DNA of 64,000 nucleotides from Candidatus Kapaibacterium sp. (GTDB lineage: Bacteria > Bacteroidota > Ignavibacteria > Kapaibacteriales > NICIL-2): assembly GCA_026003475.1 (NCBI GenBank), contig BPHJ01000001.1:1115189-1179188 (forward strand), given 5' to 3'. The first letter of the stretch is position 1. Every line of letters starts with the position of its first letter. Of the stretch, positions 8,214 through 16,587 are shown piece after piece. Below the pieces are notes generated by a model. The model was not told where the DNA came from, searched no databases, and saw nothing but the letters and a program-made list of their open reading frames with translations. The position numbers and the translations under genes were made by a program.

Positions 8214-11026
8214 CGTTTCCTCCTCCGTCGGGTGGGTTTGGATTGCTTGATCTGCGCGAAGAATTCCCTGAGCGCTTTCCCAGTCCACGACTCCTCACAG
8301 GCAGCAACGTCCTCGGGTGTTCCGGTGCACACAACTTTACCCCCGCCGTCTCCTCCTTCTGGGCCGAGGTCAATAATCCAATCGGCTGCTGCAATGACGT
8401 GGAGGTTGTGCTCAATGACAACCACACTCTGCCCCTGCTCAATGAGTCGCTCAAAACAGCCGATCAAGGTTGCCACATCGTGGAGATGTAAACCGGTTGT
8501 TGGCTCGTCGAAGAGGTAGAGCACATGTCCCTTCGCAGCGGTATCGAGGAAGGAGGCAAGCTTGAGTCGTTGTGCCTCTCCGCCACTGAGCGTGACACTC
8601 GATTGACCGAGTCGCAGATATCCAAGCCCTACTTCCTGCAGCAGGCGCAATCGCTGGAGTACTTTCGGCTTCCCCCTGAAAAACGTCGCTGCCTCGTCCA
8701 CGGTCATTGCCAGCACGTCAATGATAGACTTGCCGTTGTAGCGGATGGAGCGTGCTTGCCGCTTGTAGCGCGTTCCACCGCAAGCTTCGCACGGGATTTC
8801 GATGTCCGGAAGAAATTGCATCTCGACCAAAATGCTTCCCGCTCCTTCACACACATCACACCGCCCACCTGGTACGTTGAACGAAAAATGGCTGCTCGTC
8901 CATCCATGCTCCCGTGCATCGGGCGTATCAGCGAACACTTCTCGAATGGCGTCGAACGCTTTCGTATAGGTTGCTGGTGTCGAACGCGATGAACGTCCGA
9001 CCGGTGTCTGATCGACAAGCTCGATGTCATCGAGATGCTCCAACCCCCGTATTTCCTGACAGTGTCCCGCTGGTAGCGACGCGCCACCGAAGTGTTTCTT
9101 GGCATTGGCATAGAGCACCTGTTCAACAAGTGTGCTTTTTCCCGAACCACTGACGCCAGTCACCACGACAAAGCAGTGCAATGGTATCTCGAGCGCTTCG
9201 ATGCGCAGGTTATTCTCCCGCGCTCCAACAATTGTAAGCTTCTGCGTGCACGGCTTACGACGCTTGTGTTCGGACGACACGTATAACCTGTTCGATAGAT
9301 ATGCCCCCGTTAGCGATGTCGGGTGTTTGGCGATTTGTTCAACTGTTCCAGCAGCAACGACCTGTCCGCCTGCCTCGCCCGCGCCCGGACCCATGTCCAC
9401 GATGTAGTCAGCTGCTCGGATAATGTCGGGATCATGCTCGACGACAACAACGGTATTCCCCAGCGATCGAAGCCGTTGCAGCATGGCGATGAGACGATTT
9501 GTGTCGCGCCAGTGGAGACCGATGCTGGGTTCGTCAAGCACGTAGAGCGTGCCGACCAACGTTGAGCCAAGCGATGTTGCAATGCTGAGCCGCTGGGCTT
9601 CCCCACCGCTGAGAGTGTGTGAGACGCGATCGAGTGTCAGATACCCAACGCCGATCTCGCAGAGCAACTGCAATCGCCAGCGAATCTCACGGAGAACATG
9701 CTCAACGATCGCCAACTCAGCAGGCTCAAGCTCCAGGTGATCGAAAAAAAATCGTGCCTGCTCAATCGTCATCGCCAACAGTGTTGGTAAATTGACTCCT
9801 CCAACGAACACCTGCCGCGCCGATCGGCGCAAGCGCGATCCTTGACAACTTGGGCACCGTGTGTACCCGCGATACCGGGCGAGCTGAATCCGATTCTGAA
9901 CCTTGTAGGCGTTGTCCTCGAGATACCTGAAGTAACCCTTGATGCCGATGAAGTGGTCGTCTCCCTCCCAGAGCCACCGATACTGCTCTGGTGTTAGCGT
10001 AGCAATAGGCACATTGACCGGTATCCCCTTTTTGCGTGCTGCGGCGAGCATTTCAGCTTGGATGGGATAATTGCGAAAGGGATGAATCGCACCTGCCGAC
10101 AGCGAGCGCTGACGTTCAGGAATGACCAAGTCCTCATCAATCCCGATTGTTCGTCCAAATCCTTCACACGTCGGACACGCACCGGCTGGACTATTGAACG
10201 AAAACAGCCGTGGTTCGGGCTCAAGGAATCGAATGCCACAGTAGCTGCATTCATAGCGAGGCGAGTAGTAGTATGCCGTCTGTCGAGCAACGCACGCGAC
10301 AAGCACTTTTTCGCCAAGCCGGAATGCAGTCTCGACCGCATCGGTGAGCCGCGTGCGAAACTCGGGATCGTCCCGACGCACTGCCAGCCGATCCACAACA
10401 ACAGCAACAGACGATGGCGCAGGCAGCGAGTTACCGTCACTATCGAGGTGAAGTACTTCCCATGTGTCGAGATTCATGACACGAACAAACCCTGCTGCAA
10501 GCAACGCTTCCCGATCGAAGGCATCAGCACTGAGGGTAAAACCAACGATGATCCGCTCATCACTTTCCCAGGTGAGAACATCGGCAACCACCTGCTGTGG
10601 CGAATCCTTCCGAACCTGCCGTTGGCACTGATGGCAGTACGTTTTTCCGACATGCCCGAAAAGCAGCCGGAGGTAATCGTACACTTCCGTCGTCGTGGCA
10701 ACAATCGAGCGCGGATTTCGTGCAAGCGGCTTTTGCTCCAGGGCGATCGCCGGCGGAAGACCAGTTACTTGCTCGACAGCAGGACGCCCTTTTCGCTCCA
10801 GAAACTGACGTGCATAGGCCGACAGCGATTCCACAAAACGCCGCTGACCTTCGGCATAGAGTGTGTCGAATGCAAGGGACGACTTCCCGGATCCGCTGAC
10901 GCCGGTAATCACGGTCAGCCGATTTCGCGGAATGCTGAGGGAAATATTCTTCAGATTGTTGACCTGAGCACCAACAACTTCGATAGTAGCGGTCGTTCGG
11001 TGCTGGCTGGGTGTCTTGACAGGCAT
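8210..11026 (-). CDS. uvrA: excinuclease ABC subunit A
   Basis: A 938-residue UvrA, the damage-recognition ATPase of nucleotide excision repair. It has the usual tandem ABC arrangement: Walker A GVSGSGKSS near the N-terminus and GVSGSGKST in the second half, two LSGGEAQRL signatures, two DEP Walker B motifs (LDEPSIGLH and FDEPTTGLH), and zinc-binding cysteine pairs (CHQC, CSYC and CPTC, then CDVC and CEAC). The ATG at 11026 gives normal family length. An in-frame GTG at 11092 would start inside the upstream receptor gene and upstream of a good promoter at 11068-11099, so it is disfavoured. lipB follows with a 4-base overlap. Confidence 0.97.
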   Translation of the reverse strand: MPVKTPSQHRTTATIEVVGAQVNNLKNISLSIPRNRLTVITGVSGSGKSSLAFDTLYAEGQRRFVESLSAYARQFLERKGRPAVEQVTGLPPAIALEQKPLARNPRSIVATTTEVYDYLRLLFGHVGKTYCHQCQRQVRKDSPQQVVADVLTWESDERIIVGFTLSADAFDREALLAAGFVRVMNLDTWEVLHLDSDGNSLPAPSSVAVVVDRLAVRRDDPEFRTRLTDAVETAFRLGEKVLVACVARQTAYYYSPRYECSYCGIRFLEPEPRLFSFNSPAGACPTCEGFGRTIGIDEDLVIPERQRSLSAGAIHPFRNYPIQAEMLAAARKKGIPVNVPIATLTPEQYRWLWEGDDHFIGIKGYFRYLEDNAYKVQNRIQLARYRGYTRCPSCQGSRLRRSARQVFVGGVNLPTLLAMTIEQARFFFDHLELEPAELAIVEHVLREIRWRLQLLCEIGVGYLTLDRVSHTLSGGEAQRLSIATSLGSTLVGTLYVLDEPSIGLHWRDTNRLIAMLQRLRSLGNTVVVVEHDPDIIRAADYIVDMGPGAGEAGGQVVAAGTVEQIAKHPTSLTGAYLSNRLYVSSEHKRRKPCTQKLTIVGARENNLRIEALEIPLHCFVVVTGVSGSGKSTLVEQVLYANAKKHFGGASLPAGHCQEIRGLEHLDDIELVDQTPVGRSSRSTPATYTKAFDAIREVFADTPDAREHGWTSSHFSFNVPGGRCDVCEGAGSILVEMQFLPDIEIPCEACGGTRYKRQARSIRYNGKSIIDVLAMTVDEAATFFRGKPKVLQRLRLLQEVGLGYLRLGQSSVTLSGGEAQRLKLASFLDTAAKGHVLYLFDEPTTGLHLHDVATLIGCFERLIEQGQSVVVIEHNLHVIAAADWIIDLGPEGGDGGGKVVCTGTPEDVAACEESWTGKALREFFAQIKQSKPTRRRRKR

Positions 11027-11067
11027 AAGCAGTTGTATGCTCGGAGCAGTCTGTATCAAACAGAATG

Positions 11068-11099
11068 CAAAACTACTGGCGCTTATCTCCACCGTGCAA
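11068..11099 (-). promoter_or_regulatory. uvrA promoter (Bacteroidota-type)
   Basis: On the minus strand, TTG (11099-11097) is followed after 21 nt by TAGTTTTG (11075-11068), an exact TAnnTTTG -7 box. The uvrA ATG is about 42 nt further on. The -33 half lies in the end of the receptor gene. It gives uvrA a transcription start independent of the cobalamin riboswitch. Confidence 0.6.
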
Positions 11100-13002
11100 G
11101 AAGGCGTATTCGCCAGCTTCGTCCTGGCATTGGGTAATTGCTGATGATGGCATAGGTAGCATCGAATAAATTGAGGAGCTCACCGCGAAGCTCCACTTCT
11201 ACAGGCCACTCAAGCAGAAGAGCGCGAAGGGATGCATCCACGGTCAGCACTGCCTCCAACGCTGACGATGGTGCATTGTCGGTCTGGCTGTAGCGAGTAC
11301 CCAGGTACGTTGCTTGCACGAGTGCAGCAATACCTCTCCAGAACACACGTTCAGCGCGCACCATCCCGAGAAGCGATGGCGTATAGATCACCTGTTTGCC
11401 GTAGGTGAACGTTGTAGGGTCATCGTAGGTGACCTGTTGATACGTGCCCGATAAGTTCAGATTCCACCCCCCGTCTGCGTACGCTGCCAATAGTTCAACC
11501 CCACGCGAGAGAACGCGACCAGCATTCTGAACCGACCAGGTGAGCGCACTGCGTGGAACGGCAATGATTTGATCACGCACCCAAAGCACGAAGGCATCAG
11601 CTTGAAGGGAGCATGCACCAAGAGTAGCAACTGCTCCACCGCTAACGGTGACGCCGCGTTCTGGCCGAATGGATGTCGAACCAAAATTTTGGTAGTACAG
11701 CTCGTTGAATGATGGGGGGCGGTAGCTCGTTCCTACGCTCAGTCGGAGGGCAAGCGGCACCGATGCACTAATCCATCGCAGATCTACCGAGCCACTGAGT
11801 GCACTCGGGACATCGCTGTAGGCATCGGCACGCAGTGCAGCGCCAAGGCCAAGCACGTACGCTGTAGTTGTGTGGAGCGTTGCACCTGCTTGAGCGGCCA
11901 CGCCCAATTGCACTCGTCGCACAAAGGAGCCTGCTCCACTTCGGTACAGGTTACCGCGCAAGGTGTTTGCGTACAACTCAGCCGCTGGTGCGACGTACCA
12001 GTTGTTGCCATCAATCCGTGACATCTCGAGGACCAGAGCGCCATCGTAGGCGGTGAATTGATCGTCAGCGCCGCTCGGCCCGCGGAAGCGAGCCAGGGAA
12101 TCGCGATAGTGTTGCTGGAACCATCGCACAGCTGCACGCAGCGTCCAGGAAGACTCTTGCCCAAATTGCATCGAACTGATTGTCAGCACTTCACGTTCAT
12201 CCAACCGTGCGGCAGTGTTTTCGATGGCTCCTTGCAAGACTGCGCCTGGTGCCCCGCGTTGACTCGATCGTGCGATGACAGCGACCGATCCGCTCTGCGC
12301 CACGCCAGCAATACGCCATAGCAGCGCACCGCTTGCTAAGAGTGCATCGCCGTTGGTCCGTTCCAGACGACGTCTGACACCGAATTGATCAATGCGGAAA
12401 GGATAGTTCCCTTGCGAGTATTGAACGTCCGCCAGTGCTGTGATCGTGTGGTTGCCGGGGTGGATTGTCGCTTGGAGCGTGCCGCATCGTTCCCCAAATG
12501 CTCCGAGTGCTCCACTTGCGATAACTCCGCTGGACTGCTGCCGGAGAGACAGGAGCACCGTTCCTCCGACCGCATGGGCGCCCCATCGTGCACTTTGGCT
12601 TCCACGTTCGATGGTCAGGTTCTCAAGCAGCGCCAGCGGTATTTGCCCTAAGTCCACCAAACCATTGGCAATCGAATTGAGTCGAATACCATCGAGCACA
12701 ACTGCCGTCTGCGCTGCGGTTGCGCCACGAATCGAAATCGTCTTGAGTCCACCCAATCCTCCATAGTTCCGTACAAAAACACCCGGCAGTCCTTGCGCAG
12801 CATCAGCAACGGTTGTGGCGGGCAATTGATCCAATCTCGCACGCGGCAGCTCCACACGAGGAATTGCAACAACGACGGGAGCTCCAAGCGAATCTTCCAC
12901 GAGAACAGGCCGAAAGACAACGCGAGCAGAGTCCTCGCGTTGTGCAATGAGCTGCACAGTTGCAACCGCTACGACGAGGACCTGTCCGCACCAACGATAC
13001 AT
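11083..13002 (-). CDS. TonB-dependent outer-membrane receptor, probably for cobalamin (BtuB-like)
   Basis: 639 residues with a signal peptide (ending LIAQ), an N-terminal plug domain containing GLPGVFVRNYGGLGG and SIRGATAAQTAVVLDG, and a long C-terminal beta-barrel with alternating aromatic strands (for example SVGTSYRPPSFNELYYQNFG). This is the BtuB/CirA-like receptor class, powered by TonB. The immediately upstream gene encodes a BtuG-like propeller lipoprotein and the pair lies behind a cobalamin riboswitch, so cobalamin or a corrinoid is the likely substrate; the sequence alone does not prove it. The ATG at 13002 is 10 bp past the upstream stop; an earlier frame opening overlaps that gene. 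Confidence 0.85.
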   Translation of the reverse strand: MYRWCGQVLVVAVATVQLIAQREDSARVVFRPVLVEDSLGAPVVVAIPRVELPRARLDQLPATTVADAAQGLPGVFVRNYGGLGGLKTISIRGATAAQTAVVLDGIRLNSIANGLVDLGQIPLALLENLTIERGSQSARWGAHAVGGTVLLSLRQQSSGVIASGALGAFGERCGTLQATIHPGNHTITALADVQYSQGNYPFRIDQFGVRRRLERTNGDALLASGALLWRIAGVAQSGSVAVIARSSQRGAPGAVLQGAIENTAARLDEREVLTISSMQFGQESSWTLRAAVRWFQQHYRDSLARFRGPSGADDQFTAYDGALVLEMSRIDGNNWYVAPAAELYANTLRGNLYRSGAGSFVRRVQLGVAAQAGATLHTTTAYVLGLGAALRADAYSDVPSALSGSVDLRWISASVPLALRLSVGTSYRPPSFNELYYQNFGSTSIRPERGVTVSGGAVATLGACSLQADAFVLWVRDQIIAVPRSALTWSVQNAGRVLSRGVELLAAYADGGWNLNLSGTYQQVTYDDPTTFTYGKQVIYTPSLLGMVRAERVFWRGIAALVQATYLGTRYSQTDNAPSSALEAVLTVDASLRALLLEWPVEVELRGELLNLFDATYAIISNYPMPGRSWRIRLLARWR

Positions 13003-13012
13003 TGCGATCACG

Positions 13013-14107
13013 TCAGAAGACCACTGCTCGCACCGGCGCAACTCCACAATTGTACTCGCGCACGCGTTGCCCGTTTGGATTGAGCACGATCACCCGCCCA
13101 TTGCTTTGGTAGTCCCGGGCATCGAAGAGCAGAAACGTCCCATCGAGCCGATTGATAGCGAATCCGTTTGCTGTGACATCGGAAGGAAGGGGTATGGATA
13201 TTGGACTGCTCGATGGTTGCGATAGATCAAAGCGCAAGATGTTTTTCGCACCGTAAGTCTGTGGGTCGTAGTCGAGGGCATAGAGAGCATTCCCGTAATA
13301 CTGAAGCGACCCACCACACCGCAAGCGCCACCGGCGTACTTCTTGGAAGGTGGTCGCATCGTACTCAATGATTCCTTGCAGTGAGTCAGGTTGGCTAAAC
13401 AGGTGTTGGTAGAATGCATAGAGCCGCCGCCCATCGGTAGAGGCAACAACTTCCCGAACATTCGGTCCAGCAGCAAGGTAGCGTTCCACCTGCTTTTTTT
13501 CAAGGTTCACCACAGCAATTGTCCCTGCATGCGGTTCGCCCTGTCGCAGATCGCCATAACCACTATTGGCGACGAAAGCGTAGTTGCCGATAACTGCCAC
13601 ACCCTCGGTAGCCGGTCCCGTGGTAATGGTCGCCGTTAGCGTGAGTGTGGTCGGATTGAAAAGTGCAATACCATCGCCGTTGGTTGTGCTCACCACCCCA
13701 AGCGACGGCGACACGAGCGTAATGCGCCACGGCTCGCTGGAGCCAGTCAGTTGAATTCGCCCAACGGATCGCCCCGTGCGAATGTTGATCGCTTCGATTG
13801 TTTTGGAGGTTGTCACCGTTACGAAGGCAGTGTCCCCCTTGAGGGCAATATCATTGGCTGTTGCACCGAGTTTTTGCCCGTTGTTTGCAGCAGCGAACCA
13901 ATCCTGCACGACTTGGCCTGTGCGAAAGTCAATGCGTGTAAGGCTTGCGTTGTCTTGTCCGAAGGTCCCTTGGTTGACGATGATCGCCACACTATCAGGA
14001 GGTGTTGCTGTGACGGGTGGCTCTGTTGGCGTGTTTGACTGGCACGCCCACAACAAGCAGAGGAGGCAAATTGCCGCACGATGCAGCATGGAGACATAGT
14101 TCCGCAT
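13013..14107 (-). CDS. BtuG-like beta-propeller surface lipoprotein (predicted cobalamin binder)
   Basis: 364 residues. A short export signal ends in LLCLLWAC, a probable lipobox (Trp at -2 is unusual), followed by a Thr/Pro-rich linker. The rest consists of repeating propeller blades of the YncE/DUF5074 kind, each with a segment such as TIEAINIRTGRSVGRI, GIALFNPTTLTLTATI or TIAVVNLEKKQVERYL. Surface propeller lipoproteins next to BtuB in Bacteroidota (BtuG) capture cobalamin with very high affinity. Here the gene is first in an operon with the receptor and directly follows a cobalamin riboswitch, which supports that role. GGAG 5 nt upstream supports the ATG at 14107; an ATG at 14089 is possible. 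Function by analogy only. Confidence 0.75.
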   Translation of the reverse strand: MRNYVSMLHRAAICLLCLLWACQSNTPTEPPVTATPPDSVAIIVNQGTFGQDNASLTRIDFRTGQVVQDWFAAANNGQKLGATANDIALKGDTAFVTVTTSKTIEAINIRTGRSVGRIQLTGSSEPWRITLVSPSLGVVSTTNGDGIALFNPTTLTLTATITTGPATEGVAVIGNYAFVANSGYGDLRQGEPHAGTIAVVNLEKKQVERYLAAGPNVREVVASTDGRRLYAFYQHLFSQPDSLQGIIEYDATTFQEVRRWRLRCGGSLQYYGNALYALDYDPQTYGAKNILRFDLSQPSSSPISIPLPSDVTANGFAINRLDGTFLLFDARDYQSNGRVIVLNPNGQRVREYNCGVAPVRAVVF

Positions 14108-14112
14108 GGGTA

Positions 14113-14153
14113 CTCCGAAAATGGTTGAACATCCCACTTGCGCCAACAAGTGG
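14113..14153 (-). promoter_or_regulatory. hairpin near the ribosome binding site of the btuG-like gene (candidate P13/L13)
   Basis: On the minus strand, CCACTTG/CAAGTGG (14153-14147 and 14140-14134) closes the loop TTGGCG. The Shine-Dalgarno GGAG (14116-14113) follows 17 nt later and the ATG 5 nt after that. The loop region GGCGCAA is complementary to TTGCGCC in the riboswitch L5 region (14374-14368). This is the expected position of the L13 partner that lets ligand binding block translation. Confidence 0.6.
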
Positions 14154-14218
14154 CATTGGAAAAGAAACACGGAGAGAACTCCAGCGGACACAACAGTAGG
14201 ATGCTCGCGGGAGCGTCT

Positions 14219-14262
14219 CTCATCGCGCTGTTGGCGCAGCGCTGTACAGGCGTACTGATGAG
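14219..14262 (-). promoter_or_regulatory. intermediate hairpin of the riboswitch expression platform
   Basis: On the minus strand an outer stem CTCATC/GATGAG and an inner stem GCGCTG/CAGCGC enclose the loop CGCCAA. The stretch TGCGCCAACA across this loop is exactly complementary over 10 nt to TGTTGGCGCA in the downstream hairpin, so the two loops can pair. It begins 1 nt after the P1 3' arm of the riboswitch. No U-run follows, which argues for translational rather than transcriptional control. Confidence 0.5.
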
Positions 14263-14263
14263 C

Positions 14264-14439
14264 ATTGCAGGCAGGTCTTCCGGCTTCGGGGTCATCCTCG
14301 GCGTTCGCCTTCCCACAGCAACGATGGCTGCAGTGGCATCTGTGAACGCGTTGTCACCCGTAACGGCGGCGCAACCGCGCAGGATTTGCACCTGCTTCCC
14401 TATTCTCCTGCATCCGCACGCGGAGCAGGCACCTGCAAT
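14264..14439 (-). promoter_or_regulatory. cobalamin (AdoCbl-type) riboswitch aptamer
   Basis: About 176 nt on the minus strand. A perfect 8-bp P1 stem is formed by ATTGCAGG (14439-14432) and CCTGCAAT (14271-14264). Class signatures follow in order: GGTGCC just after P1, then GGGAAGCAGGTGCAAATCC, GCGG...CCGCC forming P5/L5, GCCACTG, GGGAAGGCG, and finally the B12 box AGCCGGAAGACCTGCC at 14285-14270. These are the conserved elements of the cobalamin riboswitch (Rfam family 'Cobalamin'). It lies in the leader of the BtuG-like/BtuB-like operon, which it should repress when cobalamin is abundant. Confidence 0.95.
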
Positions 14440-14449
14440 GAACGCAACG

Positions 14450-14457
14450 CAAAAATA
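14450..14457 (-). promoter_or_regulatory. -7 box of the cobalamin operon promoter
   Basis: TATTTTTG on the minus strand, an exact TAnnTTTG match, 11 nt before the riboswitch P1 stem, placing the transcription start just ahead of the aptamer. No clear TTG -33 element is seen at 18-21 nt. Confidence 0.55.
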
Positions 14458-14475
14458 CTGCGCCAAAACCACCAG

Positions 14476-14483
14476 TAGTTTTG
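14476..14483 (+). promoter_or_regulatory. -7 box of the glycosyltransferase operon promoter
   Basis: TAGTTTTG, an exact TAnnTTTG match, 27 nt before the ATG at 14511. It is divergent from the -7 box at 14450-14457 on the other strand, with only 18 bp between them. No convincing -33 element is visible. Confidence 0.5.
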
Positions 14484-14510
14484 CATCCACGATTACAACT
14501 GCTTGACCCC

Positions 14511-15398
14511 ATGCCAACGCTCTCGGGCATTAGCTTCATCCGAAACGGCATCGAACGCGGCTACCCGTTCATGGAAGCTATCCAAACCTTGTCCGTGTTG
14601 TGCGACGAGGTGATTGTTGCCGTTGGCGACTCGACCGACGGAACTCGCCAAGCCCTGGTCGAGGCTGGATTGCCCAACCTGCGCATCGTTGAAACGCAGT
14701 GGGACGATAACAACCGTGTCGGTGGAACAGAACTTGCGCGGCAAACCAACATCGCCCTTCGCCATGCCCGCGGAGAATGGTGTCTTTACCTGCAAGGTGA
14801 TGAACTCATCCACGAGGACGACTTTGCTCTCCTCCGTGATGAAATAGCCCGTGCCGATCGTGACCCACGTATCGAAGCGCTCTTGTTCACGTGGCTGCAT
14901 TTCTACGGCAGCTACGATTACATCGGCGTCGGCAGGCAGTGGTACCGTCGCGAAATCCGAGCGTTTCGAAACACCGGTCGCGTCCTTTCCTGGCGCGATG
15001 CGCAGGGATTCCGTACGCGCGACGATCGGGGACGGATTCGCAAGCTCTACGCTCGGCAGACCGCCGTTCGCATCTTCCACTACGGTTGGGTGCGGCATCC
15101 ACACGCAATGCAGGCAAAGCAGCACGCTTTCCAGCGCCTCTACCACGATGATGCCTGGCTGGTTGCGCATTTACCCCAAAGCGCTGACTTTCCCGCTACG
15201 TGCTACGAACTTGCCCGCTACACCGGAACTCATCCAGCAATCATGCGCCTGCGAATTGAACGCGATCGGCAGTGGACTGTGATGTTCGATCCGAACAAGC
15301 GTTCCCGTAAACCACTCCTGGTTGCCATCAGCGATTGGATCGAGCGACGGACAGGTTGGCGCATTGGTGAATACCGCAATTTCATCGAGCGTCGTTGA
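14511..15398 (+). CDS. family 2 glycosyltransferase
   Basis: 295 residues with a GT-A type glycosyltransferase domain: ISFIRNGIERGYPFMEAI at the N-terminus, then the nucleotide-binding VAVGDSTDGT and the acceptor-side YLQGDELIHEDD. This organisation resembles the short GT2 enzymes that add sugars to LPS core or surface glycans. The donor and acceptor are not predictable. It is followed by a GT9 heptosyltransferase-like gene, suggesting lipopolysaccharide or surface-glycan assembly. The ATG at 14511 is chosen because the conserved domain starts at once and an exact -7 box lies 27 nt upstream; an in-frame ATG at 14481 would follow that -7 box too closely. Confidence 0.88.
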   Translation: MPTLSGISFIRNGIERGYPFMEAIQTLSVLCDEVIVAVGDSTDGTRQALVEAGLPNLRIVETQWDDNNRVGGTELARQTNIALRHARGEWCLYLQGDELIHEDDFALLRDEIARADRDPRIEALLFTWLHFYGSYDYIGVGRQWYRREIRAFRNTGRVLSWRDAQGFRTRDDRGRIRKLYARQTAVRIFHYGWVRHPHAMQAKQHAFQRLYHDDAWLVAHLPQSADFPATCYELARYTGTHPAIMRLRIERDRQWTVMFDPNKRSRKPLLVAISDWIERRTGWRIGEYRNFIERR

Positions 15399-15433
15399 GC
15401 AGGGCACCTCATGTTGAACCTCACCTTCTGGCC

Positions 15434-16570
15434 ATGATCAGGCAGCAGCTCAAGCAACTGGAACTTCGTCTTCGGCGATTCTACCTGCGGCGGAGCGAAC
15501 GACCCTTCCGTGGGCAACTGGTGGTCTCGCCCCGCTGTGTTGTTGATACCGATAATCCACGCATTCTCCTGCTGCGGCAAGATCGAATTGGCGATGTGAT
15601 TTGTTCAACGCCTGTTCTGCGTGCACTTCGCACTCGATTCCCGCAGGCATGCATTGACATTCTGCTCAGTCGTAATAACGCTGCACTTGCCCCCATGCTC
15701 CACACCTGGTGCAATCGCTGGTGGCGGTACGATAAAACGCTCCGATCATACCTCCAGCTTCGACGGCAGTTGCGCTCGGCGCGCTACGACGTGGTCGTGG
15801 ACCTGATGGACAACCCCTCGACGACCTCAACGCTCTTCCTCCAAGCAACCAATGCACCCATCAGGATCGGTGTGTACAAACAGAATGCATGGGTTTACAC
15901 CCACTGCGTGCCGCTGCTTGATCGGTCGCAGTACCATTACGTCGAGCGAATTGCTCAATTGTTACTCCCGTTCGGCATTGATCCAGCCGCAGAGCCTCTG
16001 GATCTGCTCTTTCCTCTAAGCCAAGCAGCACGCGATCACGCCCGCGCACTCATTGAACTGGATCAACACCCCGAACGGAATGGTCACGTGCTCATTCACC
16101 TCAGCTCGCGCCACCAGACACACCAGTGGGACGACCAATCCTTTGCACACACCATCGAGCAACTCCGCACGCGCTTCCCTTCCATTGCGATTGGCATTGG
16201 TGTGGCGCCAGAGGATCGCCACCGCGCCCACAAGCTGGCGCAGCAGACGGGCACATTCGTCATACCGCCATGCTCGTTCGAGGAATATGCAGCAGTGCTC
16301 TCTCATGCCCGACTGCTCATCACACCCGACACTGCCGTCGTTCACGTAGCAGCAGCATTCAAGCTACCAGCCGTTGTGCTTTACCATCAGCACGATCCCG
16401 AGCTGCTCCCGTGGTATCCCTACCGCTCACCGTATCGAGCGCTCGTCGCACGCTGTACCGGTACAATCAACACCATTCCACCGCAAGCTGTCCTCGATGC
16501 CGCAATTGAGCTGCTCTTGGGAACAGGTCCCACGCAAGCAGAGCGTATCTTTGCCCCTGCAGTCGAGTAA
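15434..16570 (+). CDS. family 9 glycosyltransferase (heptosyltransferase-like)
   Basis: 378 residues of the GT-B ADP-heptose:LPS heptosyltransferase family. The N-terminal signature ILLLRQDRIGDVICSTPVL and the C-terminal donor-binding stretch TPDTAVVHVAAAFKLPAVVLY are both present. Such enzymes build the inner core of LPS in the cytoplasm. The reading frame opens at a TTG overlapping the upstream stop (15395), but the first ATG at 15434 leaves the conserved domain intact and is preferred. aspS follows 17 bp downstream, probably in the same transcript. Confidence 0.88.
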   Translation: MIRQQLKQLELRLRRFYLRRSERPFRGQLVVSPRCVVDTDNPRILLLRQDRIGDVICSTPVLRALRTRFPQACIDILLSRNNAALAPMLHTWCNRWWRYDKTLRSYLQLRRQLRSARYDVVVDLMDNPSTTSTLFLQATNAPIRIGVYKQNAWVYTHCVPLLDRSQYHYVERIAQLLLPFGIDPAAEPLDLLFPLSQAARDHARALIELDQHPERNGHVLIHLSSRHQTHQWDDQSFAHTIEQLRTRFPSIAIGIGVAPEDRHRAHKLAQQTGTFVIPPCSFEEYAAVLSHARLLITPDTAVVHVAAAFKLPAVVLYHQHDPELLPWYPYRSPYRALVARCTGTINTIPPQAVLDAAIELLLGTGPTQAERIFAPAVE

Positions 16571-16587
16571 CCGATCCCAAACATTCC

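Noticed and set aside
7332-8519. 395-codon plus-strand frame over tRNA-Gly and lipB
   Set aside because: It crosses the tRNA and antisense LipB with its catalytic motifs, so it is a shadow.
11027-11092. GTG start for uvrA at 11092
   Set aside because: It lies upstream of the probable transcription start and within the receptor gene; ATG at 11026 gives normal length.
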